A stretch of 64,000 bases of DNA from Scytonema sp035967975 (GTDB taxonomy: Bacteria > Cyanobacteriota > Cyanobacteriia > Cyanobacteriales > Nostocaceae), in assembly GCA_035967975.1 (NCBI GenBank), contig JAWQFQ010000019.1, positions 1-64,000 of the forward strand, in the 5' to 3' direction. Below the pieces are notes generated by a model, which did no database searches, had not been told where the DNA came from, and saw nothing but the letters and a program-made list of their open reading frames with translations. The first letter of the stretch is position 1; every line of letters starts with the position of its first letter. Positions 32,809 through 42,182 of the stretch are shown here, in pieces. Both the position numbers and the translations under genes were made by a program.

Positions 32809-35337
32809 CTAACTGGAACGCTTATATGTTACAGTTGGCAAGTCGCAGCGCGAGAGAAGGTAACTAAACACTGAGAGTCGGGTGAGATTTTTTAAAGTGA
32901 CTATGGATGAAGAAGGTAACCCTCCCTTAGGTAACTTTGTATAATTTATTTCTTTATCCCCCATTCCTTCCACAACTTCTCCTCCTGCGCCACGCTTTTC
33001 CTCATTATACCACCCCACGAGTGTGGCAAAATTGACGTATTCCTCGTAAGACATATTCTCCAAATTGCGAATCCCCAAGGTTTCAGTTAGAATCTTTTTT
33101 TGCACGCTGAAACCAAAACGCTTGTTACTATTGTCTACCCACAACTTGTCAATTTGTCTCAAGTCTGGACAAGAAAATTTATTAATATCTTCTAAGTCAA
33201 GGTAATATTCTTTTTCTCGCCTTGCAATATATAAAATCATTTTAGACGTTCTTTCATCAGCTTGCCGAAACTGCTTATTTTTTAGTAAGTTTGCCAATTC
33301 ATCATAAAAATGTTCTTTTAAAGATTTTTCTACTGCTTCCTTAAGCTTTTTATTATGATTTGGAGCGTCAAGTAAATCGATAAATTCTCGATGAAGAGCC
33401 TCTACAAATTCTTTTGAAAGAATTTTTTGATTTGAAAGTATTTTTTCATTAAAGCTCGGACTCATCTCTCTGCCGTTGTTAACCGTTTTCTTTTTCAATT
33501 CTCTGAAAAGACTAAAAGCTTTTTCATAAGATTTTAATGCTTCAGTTTCTTTTTGCTCTTCTTTTTGAAAATTGCCTTGCGTTTTCAAAGTTAAAATCTG
33601 AATTTGTAGGCTTTCATAAGACTCATTATTGTTTCTAACTTCTACCTTATTAAGAGAATTATTTACGTTTGTTTGCCAATTTGGATCTTTAAGCTTTAAA
33701 TACGCATAAGCCATTCCTATATGTAGAATATCTTGTTTGAGGTTTTCATCTTGAATGTTAACAGATTGACCTGCTTGTGAAAGTAATTCTTTAGCTTCAT
33801 CATACAAACCTTTATCTTTGAGTTTTCCTGCTAGTTCAGCTAAAGTTCCAACGTTCATAAGATAATTTTGAGTTATTATAAGTTGCTTAGCAGAACCATA
33901 TACTAAAACTCCTAAAATTCCTGCTACTGATAAAGTTGCAGCTAAAACAATCCCACCAATACGTATCCGCTGTCGTGCTTTCTTATTAGCTTGAGCTAAT
34001 ACCAAATTCCTTTTTTCTACCGCTTCCCTATCCTTCTTCTCTCGTTCTAACCGAGCTTCTTTTTCCAATGCGGCGATCGCCTCTTCTTTCTCTTTAGCAA
34101 CAGAAGCTGCCAAAAACTCCCTATCTTGATAATTGAGGCTTTTATCTTGCGACCATTTTAAAGCATCCTGTAACGCTTTCCCTCGCAACAATCGTGATTC
34201 GTCAGTACCACCAGAAGCCACCCAAAACCGGAAACTTTCAGAATAGGGACGTAAATTCCTTAATTGCGTTTCAATCCAACTTTGGTCAAATATTTCTCTA
34301 TAAATAGGATTGTAAACTTTTAACTTATTCTCCTTCCTAACGACTAATCCTGAAAGCTGTAGTTCGCTTTGTTCTAAGGTATCATCTGCTGTAATTTCAG
34401 CTTTCTCCTCCTGTCGAATTTGTTGATACAATTCTAGTAAATACCCAGCCCGCTGCTCGTCTCTCAAGATTCTATCTCGTATAGTCCTCAAATGCTCCGG
34501 TTCGTCTTGGGATTCCCAATTTTCAATGATGCGGCGCTGCACAACTTGTTCGACAGTCCGTGGATTCTCGCAACAAGATTCCTCCACCATAAATTGACAC
34601 AGCTTTTGGGTAAGGAACGGTTGTCCTCCCGTCCAATGTAAAATGTCCTTCATCACGGCTTGGGAGTCACCAAACCTTCCACGCAATCCCTTCTCTAACG
34701 GCTCAACTTCATGTAGTTGAAAACCTTTGAGGCTGATGGCTTGACCGATGTTAAAAGGTGTGCGTTTTTTATCTGAAATTAAATTGCTGGGTGAGGCAAC
34801 TCCCAACAAACAGAAGGAGAGGCGATTATAATTGGGATTATCGACACGCTGATTGTAACAAGAACGGATAAAAGCAAAAAAGTCATCCGTGGGAAAGTCG
34901 AGACTGAGGACGCTATCAATTTCATCGATAAAGATAACGATATTTTCTTGAATTTCAGTAAGTAATATCTCTTCAAGGAACTTACGAAATTTTGTCACCA
35001 GTGAATTTAATTGATTTTCGCTCCACCAATCTTCCAAATCTAAATCCAATCCAAAGCTATCAATCAAGGTATCAATCAAATCTGCATACCATTGTTCTGG
35101 TGGGACATTCTGAATACCTCCAGCCGACAGGTCAATAGCCGCACACTCGACACCCAAATCTCTAAGGCGACGCATGGTTCTTACACGCAAGCTCGACTTA
35201 CCACTTTGTCGGGAATTAAGGACATAACAAAACTTTCCTGTGGTCAATCCTTCATACAATTCGCGGTCTGCTTCTCTGGTGACGTAAGTCGTTGCATCTT
35301 CAGGTAGACTTCCAGAAAATCGGTATTCATCAAGCAT
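32809..35337 (-). CDS. AAA-like ATPase, transmembrane helix and C-terminal GUN4 domain
   Basis: The 842-residue protein has an AAA_35-type ATPase (about 1-350) with Walker A 'NSRQSGKSS' (41-49) and Walker B 'IVIFIDEID' (133-141). A charged coiled coil (about 414-458) leads to a transmembrane helix (459-482). TPR-like helices fill 495-620. Residues about 678-835 match GUN4: 'QADERTSKMILYIARREKE', 'FSCPDLRQIDKLWVDNSNKR', 'FGFSVQKKI', 'FATLVGWY'. GUN4 binds porphyrins and helps Mg-chelatase. Here it may sense tetrapyrroles and pass a signal to the ATPase. It follows the CHAT gene by seven bases. Confidence 0.85.
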   Translation of the reverse strand: MLDEYRFSGSLPEDATTYVTREADRELYEGLTTGKFCYVLNSRQSGKSSLRVRTMRRLRDLGVECAAIDLSAGGIQNVPPEQWYADLIDTLIDSFGLDLDLEDWWSENQLNSLVTKFRKFLEEILLTEIQENIVIFIDEIDSVLSLDFPTDDFFAFIRSCYNQRVDNPNYNRLSFCLLGVASPSNLISDKKRTPFNIGQAISLKGFQLHEVEPLEKGLRGRFGDSQAVMKDILHWTGGQPFLTQKLCQFMVEESCCENPRTVEQVVQRRIIENWESQDEPEHLRTIRDRILRDEQRAGYLLELYQQIRQEEKAEITADDTLEQSELQLSGLVVRKENKLKVYNPIYREIFDQSWIETQLRNLRPYSESFRFWVASGGTDESRLLRGKALQDALKWSQDKSLNYQDREFLAASVAKEKEEAIAALEKEARLEREKKDREAVEKRNLVLAQANKKARQRIRIGGIVLAATLSVAGILGVLVYGSAKQLIITQNYLMNVGTLAELAGKLKDKGLYDEAKELLSQAGQSVNIQDENLKQDILHIGMAYAYLKLKDPNWQTNVNNSLNKVEVRNNNESYESLQIQILTLKTQGNFQKEEQKETEALKSYEKAFSLFRELKKKTVNNGREMSPSFNEKILSNQKILSKEFVEALHREFIDLLDAPNHNKKLKEAVEKSLKEHFYDELANLLKNKQFRQADERTSKMILYIARREKEYYLDLEDINKFSCPDLRQIDKLWVDNSNKRFGFSVQKKILTETLGIRNLENMSYEEYVNFATLVGWYNEEKRGAGGEVVEGMGDKEINYTKLPKGGLPSSSIVTLKNLTRLSVFSYLLSRCDLPTVTYKRSS

Positions 35338-35344
35338 AGTTCAC

Positions 35345-36943
35345 CTACCCCAAACGTTCAGAAAAGTACTTTCGGTATAAATCGTAACTGGGAATGCAAT
35401 CATTACCTTTGAGTTTCACCAATCCCAGACTGTGTAGCTTAAACCCAACTTCCGCATCTAATCGTACGGGTTCATTTGCCGTCACCACTTTTTGATATGC
35501 TTGTTCTAACTGAGGATTATGTTGTAAATGCCACAATTGCTGACGTAAATGGTCGCTGAAAATTCCTTGTTCTGTGGGCGCAAGATTCATCAGATCCTCT
35601 AAGGTGACTTGCTGAGCTTTGAGGTTAGCCAACGCCTGTTGGATAAGGTAGGGATGTCCCCCAAGCAAATCCATCAGTTGAGTCAACCCTTGTTTTCCTA
35701 CTCCATATTCCTTCGCCAAGACTTCTACCTGCTGTTGATTAAATTCCGGTAACTCCATCGGTATTCCCACATTAAATGGAGAATGATTGGTATCTAAGGT
35801 AGGATAAGCTTCTGTGGAATGAACCACCACCAGCCGTAACTTCTTCCAAATATTCCCGACCCTATCTCCTTGTTTAGCATTTTCGTACCAACTTCGCAGT
35901 AGCAAGCAGAATTGGGGGAATATCTCAGGATGTTCAAACAGTCTTTCAAAATTATCTATAGCGAAGACGAGGGGAGTTTCTAGAACTGATAATAAATACT
36001 TTTGAAAATAACGAGTGCAGTTTTTATTTAAACCATAAATATCTTGCCAGTATTTCTCTAACTTAACTTCTAATTCTAGACTGTCAGAAACATCAACGCA
36101 CAACCATTGTAAGAAATTTTTTAAATTCTCAAGAGTATATTCATCAGCCAGCTTCAAATCTAATTTTGCTGTTTTGTATCCCTGACCTCTAGCATAGTCC
36201 AGTAATTTCTCACTCAACAAAGTCTTACCCATCCTCTGGGGAGCTTTAATCCGAATCAGCGCCCCTGGTTGCAAAATTGCTTGATAACACTTTTCCTCAA
36301 TAGGAGGTCGTTCGATATAGATTGTGGTTGGTTCTGTTGTAGAATTGTCAGGTATAGAATCTGACCAATAAGCTTTTCTTTTCAAAACTGGTATCGACTC
36401 GCTCGATGAGTCCTCGATTTGAATGGCAACCAATCCTTCGTCATAAGCTCTGATGATATTATCTTCATTATCGTACCCAAGCCCATCATAAAACCCCTGA
36501 GCAAAAACAATGGCTGGTTTATCGCCAATCGGTTGGTTCATTCCAATCGCATAATTAATGTATTGACTAATCTCCAATGCAGGTTTTTCTGAATAACAAG
36601 CATTGAGGACGACACAGTTGACATATTCAGCGTGTAACTTAAACAATGCAGCTAGCCCCTGGGGTGGTACGGGTTTATGATTTCCTGCATCATCTTCCAA
36701 AACCAAGCAACCGTCTGGTGTCCCATGACCGCAAAAATGAACGATGTGGGGTCGTTCTTCTGCTAACGCTCTTCTTATGTCTTGCGATCGCACAGCCATT
36801 CTGATTCTCGTCTCAAACTGCTCTCGGTGGATTGCTCTACGTATCGCATCCTCAATTAAACGTACCTCCTTATCCAAACGCAGTCCGTCTGGAATGGCGG
36901 TGAGAATTAGGATTTTACGGACACTCTCAGTGTTTGTTACCAT
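35345..36943 (-). CDS. CHAT protease fused to an AAA-like ATPase
   Basis: The 532-residue protein begins with a CHAT (caspase-like) domain. 'IVHFCGHGTPDG' supplies the catalytic His (73) and 'CVVLNACYSEKPA' the Cys (116). After a linker, an AAA_35-type ATPase carries Walker A 'APQRMGKT' (234-241), a Walker-B-like 'LVFAIDNFERLF' (325-336) and 'LMDLLGGHPYLIQQALANL'. Both catalytic residues are kept, so activity is likely. It is the first gene of an operon with the AAA-GUN4 gene. The two ATPase domains are of the same kind and may assemble together. Confidence 0.85.
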   Translation of the reverse strand: MVTNTESVRKILILTAIPDGLRLDKEVRLIEDAIRRAIHREQFETRIRMAVRSQDIRRALAEERPHIVHFCGHGTPDGCLVLEDDAGNHKPVPPQGLAALFKLHAEYVNCVVLNACYSEKPALEISQYINYAIGMNQPIGDKPAIVFAQGFYDGLGYDNEDNIIRAYDEGLVAIQIEDSSSESIPVLKRKAYWSDSIPDNSTTEPTTIYIERPPIEEKCYQAILQPGALIRIKAPQRMGKTLLSEKLLDYARGQGYKTAKLDLKLADEYTLENLKNFLQWLCVDVSDSLELEVKLEKYWQDIYGLNKNCTRYFQKYLLSVLETPLVFAIDNFERLFEHPEIFPQFCLLLRSWYENAKQGDRVGNIWKKLRLVVVHSTEAYPTLDTNHSPFNVGIPMELPEFNQQQVEVLAKEYGVGKQGLTQLMDLLGGHPYLIQQALANLKAQQVTLEDLMNLAPTEQGIFSDHLRQQLWHLQHNPQLEQAYQKVVTANEPVRLDAEVGFKLHSLGLVKLKGNDCIPSYDLYRKYFSERLG

Positions 36944-37093
36944 TCATTATTTAGATACATTGGTTACGCCAACTTCTATATATTCTATAGGTACTACTCA
37001 AGTCTGGTTATGCAGGTTGTGAAGATGTGCCTAGCTTCCAAACTTAATTTGTTAAAATTTGTAAAGATATAAGAAGACCCTGTAGTAAAACTT

Positions 37094-37873
37094 ATGAAAA
37101 CAGCCTTGATTACAGGCGCATCGGCGGGAATTGGTGCTGCTTTTGCGCGGGAAATAGCCAGCCGTGGGACAAATTTAGTTGTAGTGGCTCGTTCAGAAGA
37201 CAAACTGAAACAGCTTAAGTCTGAGTTGGAAGAGCAATACAAAATTCAAGTGGATGTTATAGTTCAAGACCTCACAGTACCAAATGCTGCACAAGCAGTG
37301 TATGATGGCGTTAATACAAGGGGATTGACAATTGATTTATTAATTAATAATGCAGGTTTTGGTGAATACGGTGATTTTACTGGAGTAGACGACGAAAAGC
37401 AAGTTAAAATGATACAGCTAAACGTCGTAGCGTTAGTAGATTTAACGCAAAAATTTTTGCCAGGAATGCGACAGAGGAAATCTGGAAGCATTGTTAATCT
37501 AGCTTCAACAGCAGCTTTTCAACCGATGCCTTACTTTTCTGTTTATGCAGCAAGCAAAGCTTTTGTTCTGAGTTTCAGTGAAGCACTGTGGGCAGAGAAT
37601 CGTCAACATGGTGTGCGTGTTTTAGCTGTTTGTCCCGGTCCCACAGATACAGAATTTTTTAAAGAAGCTAAATTTCCTTCATCCTTGGTGGATGCTGCAA
37701 GTAAAAATTACACTTCGCCAGAAGTCGTTGTGCGTGAAGCACTTCAAGCATTGGAAAAGGATCAATCGAACGTTGTCCCTGGTGGTATCAATTTGCAATT
37801 ACAGGTGAATGTCCCCAGATTTTTACCGAGAGAAACAATAGTTAATCTTGTGAAACAACTGTTTGAGAAGTAG
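37094..37873 (+). CDS. Short-chain dehydrogenase/reductase
   Basis: The 259-residue protein has the Rossmann motif 'TGASAGIG' (7-14), 'NNAG' (about 88-91), and the catalytic Ser with 'YAASK' (Tyr and Lys, about 150-156). The substrate is not predictable; the group is often annotated as a DltE-like oxidoreductase. A Gly-rich N-terminus of this type usually prefers NADP(H). The gene stands alone. Confidence 0.9.
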   Translation: MKTALITGASAGIGAAFAREIASRGTNLVVVARSEDKLKQLKSELEEQYKIQVDVIVQDLTVPNAAQAVYDGVNTRGLTIDLLINNAGFGEYGDFTGVDDEKQVKMIQLNVVALVDLTQKFLPGMRQRKSGSIVNLASTAAFQPMPYFSVYAASKAFVLSFSEALWAENRQHGVRVLAVCPGPTDTEFFKEAKFPSSLVDAASKNYTSPEVVVREALQALEKDQSNVVPGGINLQLQVNVPRFLPRETIVNLVKQLFEK

Positions 37874-37930
37874 GGGTATGAGGGTGTAGGAGTGTAGGGG
37901 GAAAGAGAAATTTGACATTCTCCCATCTCC

Positions 37931-40756
37931 CTAAGGGCGTTGAATCAAATCAGCCACCGCCTGAATCAGTTTTTCTGGCTCAACGGGTTTGGAAATATGT
38001 TTTTGAAAACCTGCTGAAAGTGCTTGTTCTTGATTTGCTTCTCCAGCATAAGCAGTGAGGGCGATCGCTGGAATTTCTCTTTGCTTTGATGAGAGCGATC
38101 GCACTTGACGTATGAACATATAGCCGTCTACGCATGGCATTCCGATATCACTGATTAATATGTCTGGTGTATACTTTTCTAGAGTCGCCAGTGCTTCATC
38201 AGCAGCAGCGACATCGGTCACAATTGCTCCTGACTGCTGGAGTAGAAAGGCTATAAGTTGGCGAGTATCAATCTCATCGTCAACTAATAAAACTCGAACA
38301 CCTTGTAGCGATCGCAAGTTTTGGGAGACATCTGTATTTATACCATCGTCTTGACTCTTGTTGCTTTGTGTTAACATCAGGGGAATGCTAATGCTGAAAG
38401 TTGCTCCTTGTTCTTCACCAAGACTATCCGCGCAAACAGTACCACCATGCATTTCAGTGATATGTCGGACAATAGCAAGTCCCAAACCTAACCCACCAAA
38501 TTGGCGAGTGGTCTTACCATCTTCTTGACGAAAATAGTCAAATACGTAAGGTAAAAAGTCTGGGTTAATTCCTTTACCCGTATCTTTTACCTGTATCCGA
38601 GCATCTTGATTCACTTGCTCTAAGCACACTTCCACCTGTCCGCCAGAGGGGGTAAACTTAATCGCGTTGGATAACAGGTTCCATACTACTTGTTGCAAAC
38701 GACCTGCATCACCTTGTACCTGTGCGACTCCTGGTTCAAACTCCGTCTGAATTTGAATGTTTTTGGTTTGAGCTGCAAGTTGTACAGTTTCGATAGCAGC
38801 ATTAATAGTAGAAGTCAAATCGACTGGACAGATATCTAAGCTAAATTTCCCGCGCAGAATTCGAGAGACATCCAGCAAATCCTCAATCAATTGTACTTGA
38901 AGTTTGGCATTGCGCTCAATCGTTTCTAGAGCTTTAGCAGTGGTCTGCTCGTCAAATTTACGGGTTTGCAGCAGTTTAGACCAACCTAAAATTGGGTTGA
39001 GAGGAGACCGCAACTCGTGGGAAAGGACTGCTAAGAACTCATCTTTAATCCGATTAGCAACTTCTGCTTGCTCCCGTGCGGAGCGTTCGCGAGCAAGAAG
39101 GCGTTCTCGTTCTGCTTCTGCTTGCTTGCGTTCGGTAATATCAGAACTGGAGCCAACAACACGAACAAGCTTTCCGTTTCTGTTGCGAATCAGATATCCT
39201 CTATCCCAGACATCAATCCAGCGTCCATCTTCGTGACGAACCCGATACTCATATTCGTAGCGATCGCCGCTACCTGTCAACACTGAACGCACTTCTGGTT
39301 CGAGACGACTCAGGTCATCGGGATGAATGCGTTCTTTCCACCAATCTAGTGTTTGCGGGTCATCCTCAGGATGAACACCAATCAAGCGATACAAACCTTC
39401 AGAACGTTGAACTACGCCTGTTTGTATGTCCCAGTCGTAAACTAATCCAGCGACGGCGCGAGCCGCTAGGCGGAACCGTTCCTCACTTTCGCGCAGTGCT
39501 TTCTCTACCCGTTTGCGATCGGTAACATCCAGAAATGCTCCGATAACGCCTCGCACTTCACCTACATTATTCCACAAAGGCACAGCTTTACCATATATGA
39601 AGCGCACATCGTCATTTTCAAAGGCAAATTCTATTTCTTCCTCGACTTCTTGACCAGTTCTACCCGCTTTTTGCATGGGTAAGTCATTATATGGGATATC
39701 TTCCCCATTTCGTTGTATCTTAAACTCAAATGGGTATTTTTCATCTGCAGGTGTAGCAGTGATAACAGCCCCCGATGACATCCTGACAAGTTCATATGCG
39801 CTGCGGTTTGCTGTCATCTGGTGACATTGGGGGTCGTGAGCAATCCAGACAGCCGCTGGAACAGCTTCCATGAAAGTTTCTAGTTCTTCGGCTCTCGCTC
39901 TGGCGATCGCTTCACTTTGACGCAGCGCTGCTTCCGTTTCCTTGCGTTCGGTGATATCATAAAGTACCCCCAACATCCGCATAGGTTGTCCATCACTATC
40001 GTACTGAAAATGCCCTAAAGCAGACAGCCAATGTACACTCCCATCCTCCCAAATCACCCGGTACTCGCACTCGTAATTCTGCTGATTTTCCATTGCTGAA
40101 AGAGACGCAGCTTCAACAAGAGGGAGGTCATCGGGATGGACGCGATCGCGCCAGTCCTGATAGGAATAGTTCGATCTTCCCGACTCGTACCCAAATAATA
40201 TTTCGTGGTAGGGATTCCACGTTAACTCGTTGGTTTGCAGATCCCACACCCACGACCCCATCCTTGCTGCTTCAAAAGCAAGGGCTAGGCGATCGCTATA
40301 CTGCTGTAGTTTCTCTTCGTTCCTTTGTTCGCTTTGTTGCTGCTTGAGCCTCACAACTTGCGTCACATCTTCAAGACAGTGGATAATATAGGTCATTTCA
40401 CCATCTGCACCAAAGATGGGATAATTAACTGGTTGCCAATATCTTTCCTCTATTTTATTCTCTTGATTTTTTGAATAAAAAATGCTATACTCACCTAATG
40501 GCATTGTATTTGAATTTTGATTTTTCAATACATCTTCCAAAGAATCCTTTAGATTAAGCACATCCGCAGCTGCTGCATTTGAGGTGTCAGTGAAAAGTTC
40601 ATATATAAGGAGACCCAGAATTTCCTCCCGTTTCCTCATTGTTGCTTGTAGGTAGGCATTGCTGACTGCTGCGATCGTCAAATCCGGTGTCAATGCCAAA
40701 TACAAGCCCGGTGATGCCTCAAATAAAGATCGGAAGTCAGGCACTCTAGGAGTCAT
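37931..40756 (-). CDS. Hybrid sensor histidine kinase with four PAS-type domains and a receiver
   Basis: The 941-residue protein has PAS-like domains at about 8-135, 155-275, 290-415 and 425-545, of which the second and fourth are PAS_3 type ('RVHPDD', 'RIHPDD'). A coiled region leads to HisKA 'FLAVLSHELRSPLNPILGW' with His580, then HATPase with 'NLLSNAIKFTPSGG' and 'FGGLGLGLAIV'. A receiver follows with Asp in 'ILISDIGMP' near residue 870. There is no transmembrane helix, so it senses a cytoplasmic signal. No output regulator is adjacent. Confidence 0.9.
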   Translation of the reverse strand: MTPRVPDFRSLFEASPGLYLALTPDLTIAAVSNAYLQATMRKREEILGLLIYELFTDTSNAAAADVLNLKDSLEDVLKNQNSNTMPLGEYSIFYSKNQENKIEERYWQPVNYPIFGADGEMTYIIHCLEDVTQVVRLKQQQSEQRNEEKLQQYSDRLALAFEAARMGSWVWDLQTNELTWNPYHEILFGYESGRSNYSYQDWRDRVHPDDLPLVEAASLSAMENQQNYECEYRVIWEDGSVHWLSALGHFQYDSDGQPMRMLGVLYDITERKETEAALRQSEAIARARAEELETFMEAVPAAVWIAHDPQCHQMTANRSAYELVRMSSGAVITATPADEKYPFEFKIQRNGEDIPYNDLPMQKAGRTGQEVEEEIEFAFENDDVRFIYGKAVPLWNNVGEVRGVIGAFLDVTDRKRVEKALRESEERFRLAARAVAGLVYDWDIQTGVVQRSEGLYRLIGVHPEDDPQTLDWWKERIHPDDLSRLEPEVRSVLTGSGDRYEYEYRVRHEDGRWIDVWDRGYLIRNRNGKLVRVVGSSSDITERKQAEAERERLLARERSAREQAEVANRIKDEFLAVLSHELRSPLNPILGWSKLLQTRKFDEQTTAKALETIERNAKLQVQLIEDLLDVSRILRGKFSLDICPVDLTSTINAAIETVQLAAQTKNIQIQTEFEPGVAQVQGDAGRLQQVVWNLLSNAIKFTPSGGQVEVCLEQVNQDARIQVKDTGKGINPDFLPYVFDYFRQEDGKTTRQFGGLGLGLAIVRHITEMHGGTVCADSLGEEQGATFSISIPLMLTQSNKSQDDGINTDVSQNLRSLQGVRVLLVDDEIDTRQLIAFLLQQSGAIVTDVAAADEALATLEKYTPDILISDIGMPCVDGYMFIRQVRSLSSKQREIPAIALTAYAGEANQEQALSAGFQKHISKPVEPEKLIQAVADLIQRP

Positions 40757-41243
40757 AATCTTTGTTGTTTACAGAATTAATACTTAGGCTCAATATGGGA
40801 TTTGATATCATTATCGGTCGATAGCCACCTCTGACCCACCATTGCAAATGGAAACAGACGGACTTGTCTGTTTTGCCAAAAGCTTGCTGTCATAACTGAT
40901 TTACATTTTATCAGCAAACTTTTTGCCAGACAGCAGCTTATGTTTTTTAGGGAGCGGGGACAATACTGCTCGGTTAATGGTAGTTGAAGTGCCAGAAACC
41001 CGGTATCTTGGAGATACCGGGTTTCTAATTTGGGAGGTGTAGAGGAAAATTGAATGACGAATTCTTAATGATGGGTGTCACCCTTCTTACGCTAACAATG
41101 GTAACTACGGTAAACTCAGCTTTAATTTAGGGACTTCCAAAAAAAGTCTTCAAATATCTCTTGTGGTACGTCTGTCTCAGATGTCAGCAAGTAGAGTTAG
41201 GTAAAAAGACCCTGATTGTGGTTGTAGCTGTTGGAGAATATCT
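40757..41243. other. Spacer with two repeat families
   Basis: A 33-bp perfect-type palindrome (AGAAACCCGGTATCTTGGAG onward) lies at 40994-41026. An element from GGGACTTCC (41129) to CTCAGATGTCAGCA (41189) follows. Its reverse complement appears at 60485-60545. No gene is visible. Confidence 0.6.
40994..41026. repeat. 33-bp CCGG palindrome, copy identical to 60406-60438
   Basis: AGAAACCCGGTATCT and AGATACCGGGTTTCT are separated by TGG. The same 33 bases occur at 60406-60438, beside the same second repeat. It would form a stable hairpin in RNA. Confidence 0.85.
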
Positions 41244-42023
41244 ATGTTTCTTCTTGATGCGCCTCACGTGCAAGCTATTACTGGAGAAAATGCGGTGGCG
41301 ATCGCTCAATTACCAAAAGTTTGGCAAGAGATTGCAGCAGGGGAGGCTCGTGTTGGACTGGCAAATCCCCAAAGCTATATTGAGATGGCACAATTATTTC
41401 AATATAAGTTAGAACAAGGTGACGTTGACTTATTTAACGAACATCCGGAACTAGCTCCCCTCAAACCTTGTTTTACAGAAATATTTGGAAAATTAGGACG
41501 GGAAACACTAGAATTCTACGGAGAAGATTTCAAAGTAGAGAAATATCCAGATTTTGAAGGAATTATGCATGAATTGGAGTCCAAGGGGGCGGGTTACGAG
41601 AACGAAGTCAAGGTAGCCCGTATCAGTTGGGAACTATTTCAAGAGTTTGGTTACGAGCTTCCAGCCAGCTTCTACTACGTACATCTTGCTCCCATTGACC
41701 GAGATAGTGTTTTTGAAGAACGGGCTTTACGGTTTGACCCTCGCGATCGCGAACACAAACGCCCCTGGGATGCAGTACTTCACGCTGGAAAAGTTTTTGC
41801 CGTACAAATGAAAATACAAAGCATCGCTTCCAAGTACGGCTTTACATATCAGCATGGTTGCGGTTGCGAAAATCACTTATCTTCCATTGATAAATCACGG
41901 GGAGCATTCGAGTATGAATTAAATCCCGAAAAACGTCAACGGTGGATTCTCAGTTTCATCTGGACAGCATGGTACGAGTACGCCTTCTTCCCCATCGTAC
42001 CTAATACGAGATATTTAGTGTGA
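41244..42023 (+). CDS. Uncharacterised 259-residue protein
   Basis: A good ATG follows GTTGGAGAATATCT. The protein has 'LPKVWQEIAAGEARVGLANP' near the N-terminus, then 'GYELPASFYYVHLAPIDRD', 'DAVLHAGKVFAVQMK' and 'YQHGCGCENHL'. The last could bind a metal through Cys and His. No known family comes to mind; composition and codon use are those of a normal gene. Confidence 0.65.
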   Translation: MFLLDAPHVQAITGENAVAIAQLPKVWQEIAAGEARVGLANPQSYIEMAQLFQYKLEQGDVDLFNEHPELAPLKPCFTEIFGKLGRETLEFYGEDFKVEKYPDFEGIMHELESKGAGYENEVKVARISWELFQEFGYELPASFYYVHLAPIDRDSVFEERALRFDPRDREHKRPWDAVLHAGKVFAVQMKIQSIASKYGFTYQHGCGCENHLSSIDKSRGAFEYELNPEKRQRWILSFIWTAWYEYAFFPIVPNTRYLV

Positions 42024-42182
42024 TAGTGGATAGTGGATAGTGGATAGTAGATAGTGGTTAGTAGGTAGTGGATAGTGGATAGTAGATAGTGGGAAATACT
42101 GAGTTTACAGGAACTAACAACTAACAACTAACAACTAACCACTAACCACTAACAACTAACCACTAACCACTAACCACTATCT
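42022..42182. repeat. Inverted heptamer tracts between convergent genes
   Basis: About nine GATAGTG/GATAGTA units (42022-42091) face ACTAACC/ACTAACA units (42110-42182). Transcribed from either side they could fold as a long stem. The acyltransferase stop codon at 42170-42172 lies within the second tract, so its last residues are repeat-derived. Confidence 0.8.
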
